This document shows positions 44,039-52,436 of a stretch of 64,000 nt of DNA, piece by piece; positions within the stretch are counted from its first letter, which is position 1, and each line of letters begins with the position of its first letter. The stretch is taken from positions 61,104 to 125,103 of the forward strand of contig CALUNB010000001.1 of assembly GCA_944321885.1 (NCBI GenBank). Direction: 5' to 3'. The position numbers and the translations under genes are program-made. The stretch is from an uncultured Bacteroidales bacterium (GTDB lineage: Bacteria > Bacteroidota > Bacteroidia > Bacteroidales > P3). The notes under the pieces are model-generated. The model saw only the letters and a program-made list of their open reading frames with translations. It was not told the DNA's origin and made no database searches.

Positions 44039-44092
44039 GGCGGTGCGTCAGAATGGGTGGATTCTACCCATTATCACGCACCGCCCTTTTTT
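44039..44092 (+). repeat. Minimal family-A hairpin with T-run, 11 bases before coaE
   Basis: GGCGGTGCGTCAGAATGGG and CCCATTATCACGCACCGCC (44039-44085) leave only a 9-base loop, and CTTTTTT follows. The arms mismatch only at CAG against ATC, as in other copies. A motif TGTGTCAAAATAAGACTTTC precedes it at 44009-44028 and recurs near 46738 and 63755. Confidence 0.8.
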
Positions 44093-44095
44093 AAT

Positions 44096-44716
44096 ATGCT
44101 CAGAATCGGACTCACAGGCAGCATCGGTAGCGGGAAATCCACCGTGGCCCGCGTTTTCAAAACCTTGGGCATCCCTGTTTACGATGCGGATGCCGAAGCG
44201 AAACGTATCTCGGCCCGAACGGAAGTCAAAAGGGAAATAGCGGAATGTTTCGGGGAGGAAGCCGCCGACGACAAGAAAGTACTGGCTTCGATTGTGTTCG
44301 GGAATCCCGAAGCTTTGGAGAAGCTCAACCGAATCGTCCATCCTTTGGTCTTCGAGGACAGCCGCCAATGGTTCCAAAGCTTATCGGAAAGAAGCGGGGA
44401 TGGAATCCGGCCCGGAGTCCCACCCTACGCTATCGTGGAATCGGCCATCCTCTTCGATTGCGGCATGGCCCCGATGTTCGAGTCCGTAATCGACGTGGAA
44501 GCGCCTTTGGAAGAGCAAATCGCCCGCAGCCAGGCACGGGACCACAGCAGCCGGGAAGCCGTCCTTTCCCGATTGGAGAAACAGATGGACGCCCGGGAAC
44601 GCATGGCAAAATCCGATTTCGTGATTCATAACGGCAAGCAGGACTGTCTCCTAGCTCAAATCTTGGAAATCGACCGCGTCCTGCGCGAAAAAGGGAATCC
44701 GGTTCAAGGCAAATAG
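44096..44716 (+). CDS. coaE: Dephospho-CoA kinase
   Basis: The 206-residue enzyme performs the last step of coenzyme A synthesis. The P-loop GSIGSGKST is at 8-16 and the DAD motif with catalytic Asp30 at 30-32; the lid region is near RDHSSREAVLSRLEKQM. The start at 44096 is the first residue of the conserved strand; the upstream in-frame ATG at 44057 lies in the hairpin and is rejected. The 3' end overlaps the convergent anmK by 13 bases. Confidence 0.95.
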   Translation: MLRIGLTGSIGSGKSTVARVFKTLGIPVYDADAEAKRISARTEVKREIAECFGEEAADDKKVLASIVFGNPEALEKLNRIVHPLVFEDSRQWFQSLSERSGDGIRPGVPPYAIVESAILFDCGMAPMFESVIDVEAPLEEQIARSQARDHSSREAVLSRLEKQMDARERMAKSDFVIHNGKQDCLLAQILEIDRVLREKGNPVQGK

Positions 44717-45846
44717 ACCGCGCCCCCGATACTGTCGCGGCAGGCCCCGGTCACGGAACGAAGGCAATTGGTTTCGCCCCTCATCCGCAGCACGCCCATG
44801 AAAGCGAAAATCAAGGCTTCCTTGTACTCGACAATCTGGCGCGGAACCGGTGTCAACTCCAAACCCGAAAGGCTCGCAATCCGTTCCCGAAGATAAAGGT
44901 TCATGGCACCTCCCCCGCTTAGCAAAAGACTCCGCTTGGCAGGGAAACGACGGCAAACCCTCGCAATCTGGGAAGCGATATGTTCCGTCACCGTATGGAG
45001 CAAATCCTCGGTTTCCGCCTGTCCATAACCCGAAAAAACCGGCCAAAAACAGGCATCCATCCATTCAAAACCCAAAGACTTGGGCTTCAAAGTTTGGTAG
45101 AATTCCAAAGCATCCAGTTTTTCCAAAAGCCCCGGCAACAGGTGTCCGGAAGCCGCCAAGGCCCCGTCCCTATCGAAAGGCAGTCCCTCGCGCCGCGCCA
45201 AACGGTTCAAGGCAAGATTACAAGGAGAAATATCGAAGGCAATCCGCTTCCCCTTTTCCTCGTAGGAAATATTGGAAATCCCGCCCAAATTCAAGCAAAA
45301 ATCGTACTCAGGAAACAAAAGGGCATCCCCGATCGGGACCAAAGGGGCACCCTGCCCTCCCAATGCCACATCGGTATTGCGGAAACGGTTCACGACAGGT
45401 AGACCGCATTCCACGGCGATAGCCGCCCCGTCTCCGATTTGAAGCGTCAGCCCCCGGTCAGGTTGATGAAAGACCGTATGGCCGTGGACCGCAACGAAAT
45501 CCACCTTCAAAGCCCGTCTTTCCACAAACTCCCGAATCCGGCAACCCGTGTAATGGCCGTACTCCACGTCCAAAAGAGATATTTCCAGACCACTCATTTC
45601 CAAGGTAGAAGCCAAGGAATCCCGCAAAGGTGCCGGATAAGGAATCGTTTCGGCATCCCCCATCCTGTAAGTCCATTTCCCAGACGGGGAGCGTTCGAAC
45701 TCCACATGCAAGATATCCAAACCATCGAGCGAAGTCCCCGACATCAGGCCCAAAACCGAATAATGCGCCTTCCCGGTTCCCGGAACAATGCCCGCTTCCG
45801 GAAAATTTCCCGGATTTTCCAAGTTTCCCATCCTTTCGTTTCCCAT
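44704..45846 (-). CDS. anmK: Anhydro-N-acetylmuramic acid kinase
   Basis: This 380-residue ASKHA-fold kinase opens and phosphorylates 1,6-anhydro-MurNAc in cell-wall recycling. The signature GLMSGTSLDGLD is at about 33-44, HGHTVFHQP near 140 and NLGGISNISY near 190. About 25 residues precede the usual start, so the true ATG could be further in, but no better in-frame ATG lies close to the motif. Its start overlaps the tsaB stop by one base, so the two are translationally coupled. The NagZ-like domain at 37.7 kb would produce its type of substrate. Confidence 0.94.
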   Translation of the reverse strand: MGNERMGNLENPGNFPEAGIVPGTGKAHYSVLGLMSGTSLDGLDILHVEFERSPSGKWTYRMGDAETIPYPAPLRDSLASTLEMSGLEISLLDVEYGHYTGCRIREFVERRALKVDFVAVHGHTVFHQPDRGLTLQIGDGAAIAVECGLPVVNRFRNTDVALGGQGAPLVPIGDALLFPEYDFCLNLGGISNISYEEKGKRIAFDISPCNLALNRLARREGLPFDRDGALAASGHLLPGLLEKLDALEFYQTLKPKSLGFEWMDACFWPVFSGYGQAETEDLLHTVTEHIASQIARVCRRFPAKRSLLLSGGGAMNLYLRERIASLSGLELTPVPRQIVEYKEALIFAFMGVLRMRGETNCLRSVTGACRDSIGGAVYLP

Positions 45847-46553
45847 CAGTCCAATCCTTTCACATGCGGTTTCCCGGCAATGAAATCCTTCAAATAAAAG
45901 GGCTCGAAATAAGCCACATCAACAAACTTCCCCTCGGCGAAACGGTGGGCGGACAAGGACGGCATGTAGCGCGCACTGGGCCGGATATCCTCATAAAAAT
46001 ACATCCGGGGCAGCTGGAGCACCGGGCGGCATTTGGCGCAGGCATCCCCGGCAAAGAAAAAGGGCCGTTCCAAGCCGTATCCCGCAAAAGAACCCTCTTG
46101 GATGATTTCAGCTTCCACCTTGCGCAATTCCCGGCATCGGGCATCGTACAAAGCCGAATAGACCTCCATGCGCCCGGCATCGGTCATGGCACAGAAGATG
46201 GCCTCCGGACTGGAAAGCCCTTCGACCTCCGCTCTCCGTCTAGCTTCCCAAGCCATGGCTTGCAAGGGACTCACGGCCAACAAAGGCTTCCCTATGCCAT
46301 AAGCCAAACCCTTGGCGGTCGCCACCCCGATACGCAAACCCGTATAGGAGCCCGGGCCCTCGCCCACGGCCACGGCATCGAGTTCCTCCACCTGCTTTCC
46401 GGCTTCTTCGAGCACTTCCTGCACGAAAACCGTCATCTTGGCCGCATGGTCGTTACCGGCCCCGCTTTCCCGGCATGCCAGAATCTTCTCGTCTTGGCTC
46501 AACACTACCGAACAATTCCGTGTCGAGCTTTCCAAATTCAATATCAAAGCCAT
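45846..46553 (-). CDS. tsaB: tRNA threonylcarbamoyladenosine protein TsaB
   Basis: From the ATG at 46553 the product has 235 residues of the ASKHA fold: MALILNLESSTRNCSV at the start, DHAAKM around 36-41 and GEGPGSYTGLRIG near 65-77. TsaB is the scaffold partner of TsaD and TsaE in making t6A37 of tRNA. It is degenerate as a peptidase. The in-frame extension to 46661 has no homology and is rejected. A weak box TAATTTTA lies upstream around 46706-46713. Confidence 0.94.
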   Translation of the reverse strand: MALILNLESSTRNCSVVLSQDEKILACRESGAGNDHAAKMTVFVQEVLEEAGKQVEELDAVAVGEGPGSYTGLRIGVATAKGLAYGIGKPLLAVSPLQAMAWEARRRAEVEGLSSPEAIFCAMTDAGRMEVYSALYDARCRELRKVEAEIIQEGSFAGYGLERPFFFAGDACAKCRPVLQLPRMYFYEDIRPSARYMPSLSAHRFAEGKFVDVAYFEPFYLKDFIAGKPHVKGLD

Positions 46554-46775
46554 ACACTTGATTTTTTGAAAAGGGAACCTTCCAAGAGCCTCGCAGCTCC
46601 CGACGGTTTCCAAACCAGGAACCCGGACAAAGGAAAACCGGCCCCATGCAGCCTTCTGCACAGGACCGGTTCCCCGGTATCCCGGTTTCCCGCCTGAAAA
46701 ACGGTAAAATTACGAAACTCTTCCGGATTTCCGGCGCGGTATCAAAATAAAGCTCTTCATGGCATCCCCGGCGAA

Positions 46776-46854
46776 GCCAAAGCCCCGAATAAGTCGAGCG
46801 CCATGTCAAGCAGTTCCCCTTGCTTGGACATGACCGAGACGGAGGGGCTTCGGC
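46776..46854 (-). repeat. 79-bp nested palindrome, second copy
   Basis: Outer arms GCCAAAGCCCC (46776-46786) and GGGGCTTCGGC (46844-46854) enclose the hairpin GCCATGTCAAGCA.. / TGCTTGGACATGAC at 46800-46834. Read on the minus strand it is nearly identical to 21478-21556. It stands in the gap between tsaB and the phosphatase; the rest of 46554-46775 has no recognisable feature apart from the CAAAATAAAGC motif at 46743. Confidence 0.75.
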
Positions 46855-46879
46855 GTAGCCCACCTTGCTTGAGCTCCCC

Positions 46880-47004
46880 GGAGGTGCGTCAGAATGGGTG
46901 AGATGCGAGGCGCTGAGAGCGAGAACGAAAGAGCGTACTGAAGTACGTGACTGAGTTCGAGTCTCGAAAGCAACGAAGCAGATTACCCATTATCACGCAC
47001 CTCC
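46880..47004 (-). repeat. Family-A repeat A7, complete 125-bp copy
   Basis: Ends GGAGGTGCGTCAGAATGGG and, inverted, GGAGGTGCGTGATAATGGG. The change GCGG to GAGG occurs at both ends. It lies one base past the phosphatase stop with the GATAATGGG end toward the gene, the same polarity as copies on the plus strand. It lacks the first variable hairpin and keeps CGTACTTCAGTACG. Confidence 0.85.
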
Positions 47005-47005
47005 A

Positions 47006-47962
47006 TTATTTTTCCCGCTCCACCGTATGCAAGAGCTTCCCATTCTTATCCAACATGTAGAGACACATCCGATCCTTGTCCACCGAAATCAGCGAGAACC
47101 CCGTTTCGGAACTGCAAAAGCGCGTTCCCTCGATGGGTTCCACCGGACGGCTCAAAGAAGCCGAGGAGTTGACCACGTAGTCGATGGAACTCCCCTTCAT
47201 CCGGATATGCTGGAAGTTATGGATATGGCCGCAAAGGTACATGTCCACGTTCCCATGCTTGCGCAAAATCTTGTCCACCCGAGCCTGCATATCGGCGCGT
47301 TCCGACTCGTTCTTGTCCGTCTGGGCGTAAATCGGATGATGGCCCACGACCAAAACCCAATCGGCCTCGACCGCCCCCAAAACCGAATCCATCCAGATTA
47401 ATTGCCTTTCCATGTCTTGCTTGGCCGCATCGGGATACTTTTCATGGTCCTCCCGGTACTTGTCCAAAAGCGGGGAAGTGTCGATCATCAGCACGCAAAC
47501 CGTGATGCCGTCATCCTCTATCATCTTGACATAATAACGGGCCGGGACATTCCAACGCGCACTCCGCTCGCTGTAATCCAAGACCGCCTGCGTATTGCCT
47601 CGGTATTCATGGTTTCCCAAAATGGCATACCAAGGAATCATCAGCTCCGGATGCTTGTAAATCCATTCGTAATTCGTCAGCCAAAGCGGGTCGTCCACGC
47701 TCCGGACCCCTTCGAAATGATGCACGTCCCCGGCCGCCAGGACACATTCGATGCCGACCGTTTCCGCCATCACGCCCAAGGTTTCGGCAATCAATTTCTG
47801 GTCATAATATCCATTACGGCCCAAATCGTTGACCAAATAGAAATTAAGCCCTTTCTCCAAGTTTTTCCATTCCTGCGGTGTCTGCGCCTGGCTTCCTGCG
47901 AAACAAAACAGGGTCACAACCGCCAAAACAATCCTTTTCATCGTCTTTTTCATGTTTATCAT
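47006..47962 (-). CDS. Secreted calcineurin-like phosphoesterase (purple acid phosphatase-like)
   Basis: The 318-residue protein has a signal peptide (RIVLAVVTLFCFAGSQAQ, to residue 27) and the metal ligands of the metallophosphoesterase fold: AAGDVHH (76-82), GNHE (116-119), GHHP (207-210) and GHIH (245-248), in the spacing of the tartrate-resistant acid phosphatase (ACP5) group. It should release phosphate from esters in the periplasm or outside. It lies 101 bases behind the TonB-dependent receptor and reads the same way, which suggests a phosphoester-scavenging pair. An alternative start is at 47953. Confidence 0.9.
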   Translation of the reverse strand: MINMKKTMKRIVLAVVTLFCFAGSQAQTPQEWKNLEKGLNFYLVNDLGRNGYYDQKLIAETLGVMAETVGIECVLAAGDVHHFEGVRSVDDPLWLTNYEWIYKHPELMIPWYAILGNHEYRGNTQAVLDYSERSARWNVPARYYVKMIEDDGITVCVLMIDTSPLLDKYREDHEKYPDAAKQDMERQLIWMDSVLGAVEADWVLVVGHHPIYAQTDKNESERADMQARVDKILRKHGNVDMYLCGHIHNFQHIRMKGSSIDYVVNSSASLSRPVEPIEGTRFCSSETGFSLISVDKDRMCLYMLDKNGKLLHTVEREK

Positions 47963-47983
47963 TCATCTTGAACCTATTCCAAA

Positions 47984-48049
47984 CGGCAAGCCCGCCAGAG
48001 GCAGTCCCGCGTTCCAAAACGCCCGCCGCCCGCTTCGCCAGGCTTGCCG
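47984..48049 (-). promoter_or_regulatory. Stem-loop between receptor and phosphatase genes
   Basis: CGGCAAGCC (47984-47992) and GGCTTGCCG (48041-48049) pair perfectly; an inner hairpin GCGTT-CCAA-AACGC lies at 48010-48023. It could stabilise or attenuate the two-gene messenger. Confidence 0.45.
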
Positions 48050-48063
48050 TGGAACAATCCGGC

Positions 48064-50865
48064 TTAAAAATTCAGTTTCAAACCGGCATTGAACCTCATC
48101 CCGTAAAACTCCGCCTGCATCGTCCTCTCCTTGCGGCCTTGGTAATAACGCAGGGGCTGGTTGAGCAGGTTGGTGGCCTCGGCATAGATGGTCCATTTGA
48201 AATCCTTGCCAAAGGTATAGCTGGCGTTCAAATCCAGATAGTTCACTGCATCGTAATAGCGATCCAATTCGGCATGTTCCCCCATTTCATCGATGAAAGA
48301 GGAGGCGTAGTTGTACGAAAGGCGCAAATGGAAACCTTTCAACTCGAAATACAAAGAGGCATTGGCGGTATGGGCCGGCGAACCGGGCAAGCGGAGCCCC
48401 TGTTCGTTTTCACGACCTTCGAAATTGAAATTCTGCACGTTGGAGTAAGTGTAGGTATAGTTCCCGTAAATCCCCAAACACTTCAAGGCCGGGGTGATGA
48501 AACCCAAGTCACGCTGCAAAGTCACTTCCACACCCAGCAAATCGGCATCCCCCGCGTTGACAGGCTGCACAATCTGGTCGAAATCCGCGAACACACCGGG
48601 CGCGTATTCGTATTCCCCGCTGATACGCTGGTCCACGATGAAGTCGTTGATCCGCTTGTAGAAAATACCGGCGGAAACCAGCCCCACGCTTTCAAAGAAA
48701 TAGTCGATGCTGGCATCGAAATTGTACGAAAGGCTCGGAGTCAAATCCGGATTTCCCAGATTGAGTTCCATATCATGCAAATTGATATGTGTGCTGGGAA
48801 CCAAGGCCGAATAACGGGGGCGAGCCAAGGTTTCGGTGAACGAGGCGCGGAACTGGAGACGGTCGCTGATGTCGAAACGGTACAAGACGCTCGGCAACCA
48901 GTTGAAATAGCGGTGACGTTCGCGCCCGGTGGGAACCAAACTTTCTTCTTCCTCGGCATCGATGTTCCAATTGTAACCTTGGTAGGCCAAGTTCGTGGCC
49001 TCCATGCGCAAGCCCACAACCAATTGATGGCGGGGACCGAAATTCTGGTCGAAACGGACGTAGGCCGAACTAACGTGTTCCTCGGCATCGAAGTTCCCGG
49101 AGGATTCCTCCAAGACCTGTTCCCCTTCCATGTCCGACAAGCGCAAACTGCCCAGATAGGCGTTGCTGACGAAATCCGTAGACGGATAATACCCGTCCGG
49201 CATATAGCCTTCGCGGATTTGTTCCACCAAAGCCGCCGACCAGGACGAACCGTAAAGTTCCTCGAAGGCCCCTGCATAGTCATATACTGTTATTTCCTTG
49301 TGCTTGGTCTTGGTCACATGCTTGGCTCCGAATTTGAGTTTGTTGCTGAACCGCCCCTTGACCAAATCCAGGCTGAAATCGATATGCCCTTTGATATCGT
49401 TCTCGTAGATATTCTGGTCGGACTCGGTCAGTTGGTCCACTTCCCATTCCCCTTCCCGCAAATGAGCCGGGTTGCTGATATAGGGGAAACGGGTTCCCGG
49501 ATTCACAATATCGAAGTTCAGACCTTCCTGCTTGAGGTTGAAATAACGTTCATGGGGTCGATCCTCGCTCGCCCTTGACCAGGAAGCCCCCCAGTCAAAA
49601 TCCAGACGCTTGGCAATCAAATGTTCCCCACCCAAGGACAAATCCATGGTCTGCTGGAGTTCCAAACGGGCGTTACGTTCGGCAGGGGAACCGCCCTTGG
49701 TTTCCACCTCGGCGGACATATCTTCGGGCGAATCCAAATCCTTGAACGAAATCCGGTAACGGTTTTCCCAGTCGTGGCGACGGTTGTAAATCCCTTTGAA
49801 CGTCAACTTGTTGTTTTCATTGATATCGTAATCCAAAGACAAAGAGTAGCTTTGGCGTTGGCGGGTCACGTAATACTGCCGGGTCTCGGCATCGGTCAGG
49901 AAGACTTCCCCGCTTTCCTCGTCCCGGTCATATTCGAATTCCACATCGTCCGAACCGATGGGGGCGTTCTGGTAAGAAGCCGCCACCATGATGCCGAACT
50001 TGTCCTTGAAGAAACGGTCTCCATAGGACAAGCCCAGGTTCAGCTGCGCCTTGTCGCTGACCATGTTATAACCGCTTCCCACCGTGGCCGAGAACGTCCT
50101 CCGGTAGGGACTTCCCTTGGTCACCAAGTTGATGGACCCCCCGATGGCATCGGCATCCATATCGGATGTCACCACCTTGTTCACCTCGATGGTCTGGATC
50201 ATGTCGGAAGGAATCAGGTCCAACTGCACGTTCCGGATGTCCCCTTCCGCCGAAGGAAGACGGTTCCCGTTGATGGTCACCGAACTGAGGTCGGCGGACG
50301 TACCCCGGACCTGGCCGAAACGGGCCTCGCCTTGGTCGTATTGCACATTGATACCGCTAATCCGTTTCAAGGCATCCCCGATATTGGCATCCGGGAACTT
50401 CCCGATTTGGTCGGAAGAAACCACGTCCACGACGCCCATCGCATTCTTTTGGGCGTTCAAGGCCCGGCGCTGCCCTTTGAAGGCTCCCACGACCGACACT
50501 TCCTTCAATTCCACCCCTTCGTGCAGGACAATGTCCAAACCCGTGGTTTTCCCGGCTTCCACCGAAACGCTGATTTCCCGGCTCGCATACCCTACATAGG
50601 TCACTTGCAGGACATAGGTACCGGGAAGCAGGTTCGCCAACGTATAAAAGCCCTCCACATCGCTCACGGTACCTTCTTCCAAAGATGGAATCCAAATGGA
50701 AGCACCGGGAAGGGTGTGTTCCGCCTCGTCCACGACACGGCCCCGGATGGCTCCCGACTTGGCCGAAACAACCGCCTCTTCTTCCGCACCCATCGCCCTG
50801 GCAGGGAAAACCAAGGTGGAAACAAAGGCGGAAAGGCAAAGAAATGTCTTCAAAATCTTGTTCAT
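48064..50865 (-). CDS. TonB-dependent outer membrane receptor
   Basis: The 933-residue protein has a signal peptide (to about residue 26), a carboxypeptidase-regulatory-like domain typical of Bacteroidetes (about 38-120, GAIRGRVVDEAEHTLPGAS), a plug domain (about 140-260, QIGKFPDANIGDALKRISGI) and a 22-strand barrel ending in GLKLNF. There is no SusD partner, so it is not a classical SusCD pair. Its plug resembles receptors often found beside phosphatases or other hydrolases. The likely ligand is a phosphorylated compound or its metal complex, based only on the neighbouring phosphatase. A near-consensus box GACTTTTG lies upstream on the minus strand. Confidence 0.93.
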   Translation of the reverse strand: MNKILKTFLCLSAFVSTLVFPARAMGAEEEAVVSAKSGAIRGRVVDEAEHTLPGASIWIPSLEEGTVSDVEGFYTLANLLPGTYVLQVTYVGYASREISVSVEAGKTTGLDIVLHEGVELKEVSVVGAFKGQRRALNAQKNAMGVVDVVSSDQIGKFPDANIGDALKRISGINVQYDQGEARFGQVRGTSADLSSVTINGNRLPSAEGDIRNVQLDLIPSDMIQTIEVNKVVTSDMDADAIGGSINLVTKGSPYRRTFSATVGSGYNMVSDKAQLNLGLSYGDRFFKDKFGIMVAASYQNAPIGSDDVEFEYDRDEESGEVFLTDAETRQYYVTRQRQSYSLSLDYDINENNKLTFKGIYNRRHDWENRYRISFKDLDSPEDMSAEVETKGGSPAERNARLELQQTMDLSLGGEHLIAKRLDFDWGASWSRASEDRPHERYFNLKQEGLNFDIVNPGTRFPYISNPAHLREGEWEVDQLTESDQNIYENDIKGHIDFSLDLVKGRFSNKLKFGAKHVTKTKHKEITVYDYAGAFEELYGSSWSAALVEQIREGYMPDGYYPSTDFVSNAYLGSLRLSDMEGEQVLEESSGNFDAEEHVSSAYVRFDQNFGPRHQLVVGLRMEATNLAYQGYNWNIDAEEEESLVPTGRERHRYFNWLPSVLYRFDISDRLQFRASFTETLARPRYSALVPSTHINLHDMELNLGNPDLTPSLSYNFDASIDYFFESVGLVSAGIFYKRINDFIVDQRISGEYEYAPGVFADFDQIVQPVNAGDADLLGVEVTLQRDLGFITPALKCLGIYGNYTYTYSNVQNFNFEGRENEQGLRLPGSPAHTANASLYFELKGFHLRLSYNYASSFIDEMGEHAELDRYYDAVNYLDLNASYTFGKDFKWTIYAEATNLLNQPLRYYQGRKERTMQAEFYGMRFNAGLKLNF

Positions 50866-51239
50866 GATTTTTTTACGTTTTTTTTCCTTTGGTAAATGAA
50901 AGAATTTCCAGGGGCAAAAGTCCGGCTTTAAAGTTTCCTGTTCTTTTCCAAAAAAGAAACAATCCGTGACAAAAACATGACGGAAAAATTACCCGGGACA
51001 CAGCCCGGGACAGGCTCGGACCGATGTTTCGTTTTGAACCATACCAGTACCTTTCCGAACTAATCATTCTTGAACCGCATCCCCTTACTTTGCATCGTCC
51101 AAACAGGAACTCCGTTTCCCGGCGGAAACCCCGGCAAACCCGGATGTATCCGGTCCCGGACCCGGCACACGGCTTTTCCAGCCCCGGGCTCCCCGCTTAC
51201 CGGCACCGCCTTCGCCAAGAAATCGCAAAACAACTTGAT

Positions 51240-52430
51240 ATGAGAAGAAAATCATTCTCCAGAACCGGACTGCTCGCCTGCGTGATGCTCCTCCTGTCCG
51301 CCTGCAACGGACGGCAAGACCGGCAAAACGCAGTGGAATATCCCGTCATGACCATCACCACCTCGGACAAAACCCTCGATTCGCCCTACTCGGCCATCAT
51401 CCGGGGACGGCAGGATATCAATATCTACGCCCAGATTTCGGGAAAAATCACCGAAGTGAAAGTGACAGAAGGCCAAGCCGTGAAAAAAGGCCAGGTACTG
51501 TTCGTCATCGACCAAGTACCTTATATCGCGGCCCTGCGGGCAGCCGAGGCCAACTTAGCCTCGGCCAAGGTGGGCGTGGAATCCGCCCAATTGGATTACG
51601 ACAACACCAAGGCCTTATACGACAACCAAGTGGTTTCCTCCTACGAACTCCAATCCGCGCTCAATTCCCTGCATAGCGCCAAAGCCAACCTCGCCCAGAT
51701 GGAAGCCCTCGAAATCGAGGCCCGTAACAACCTCTCCTACACCGAGGTGAGCAGCCCTGCCGACGGGGTGGTCGGAACTATCCCTTACCGGGAAGGCAGC
51801 CTAGTGAGCGCCAACAGCTCCGAACCCCTCACCTCGGTCTCGGACAACACGGTGATGTACGTTTACTTTTCCTTCAACGAAAACATGGTCCTGGAATTGT
51901 CCCGGCAATACGGCAACCTTGCCCATGCCATTTCCCGGATGCCCGATATCCGTCTCCAGCTCAGCGACGGTTCCCTCTACGAGCATAGCGGCCGTATCGA
52001 AAGCATCAGCGGGTTGATCAACGAAAGCACGGGCACGGTTTCCGTCCGTGCCGTCTTTCCCAATCCCGACCGCTTCCTGCTGAGCGGTTCCAACGGGAGC
52101 GTGCTGATTCCCAAAACCTACCAAGATGTCATCCTCATTCCCCAGGAAGCCACCTACGAACTTCAAGACAAGATTTTCGTTTACAAGGTCGTGGACGGGA
52201 TAACCAAAAACACCCAAATCCAAGTGCTTCCCCAAAGCGACGGCAAACAATACATTGTCGTCGAGGGCCTGCAAACGGGAGATGTCATCGTGTCCTCCGG
52301 AGCCGGATTGTTGCGCAACGACATGAAAATCACGCCCAAGGTACAAACAGCCACGGAAGCCGCCCAAGCCTCCACCCCCAACCCGGCATCCCAGGAAAAT
52401 CCGGAACATACGGCAACCCCAAAAGCATAA
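51240..52430 (+). CDS. RND efflux periplasmic adaptor lipoprotein (AcrA/MexA family)
   Basis: From the ATG at 51240 the 396-residue protein has a lipoprotein signal with lipobox LLSAC (Cys22), a biotinyl-lipoyl-like domain (IRGRQDINIYAQISGKITEV), a helical hairpin (about 115-180), a beta-barrel domain and a membrane-proximal domain, then a Thr/Pro/Ala tail. It links the pump to the outer membrane channel. The in-frame extension to 51024 lacks homology. The gap 50866-51239 separates it from the divergent receptor gene; a near-promoter CTTACTTTGCATC lies in it. Confidence 0.94.
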   Translation: MRRKSFSRTGLLACVMLLLSACNGRQDRQNAVEYPVMTITTSDKTLDSPYSAIIRGRQDINIYAQISGKITEVKVTEGQAVKKGQVLFVIDQVPYIAALRAAEANLASAKVGVESAQLDYDNTKALYDNQVVSSYELQSALNSLHSAKANLAQMEALEIEARNNLSYTEVSSPADGVVGTIPYREGSLVSANSSEPLTSVSDNTVMYVYFSFNENMVLELSRQYGNLAHAISRMPDIRLQLSDGSLYEHSGRIESISGLINESTGTVSVRAVFPNPDRFLLSGSNGSVLIPKTYQDVILIPQEATYELQDKIFVYKVVDGITKNTQIQVLPQSDGKQYIVVEGLQTGDVIVSSGAGLLRNDMKITPKVQTATEAAQASTPNPASQENPEHTATPKA

Positions 52431-52436
52431 AAGACC

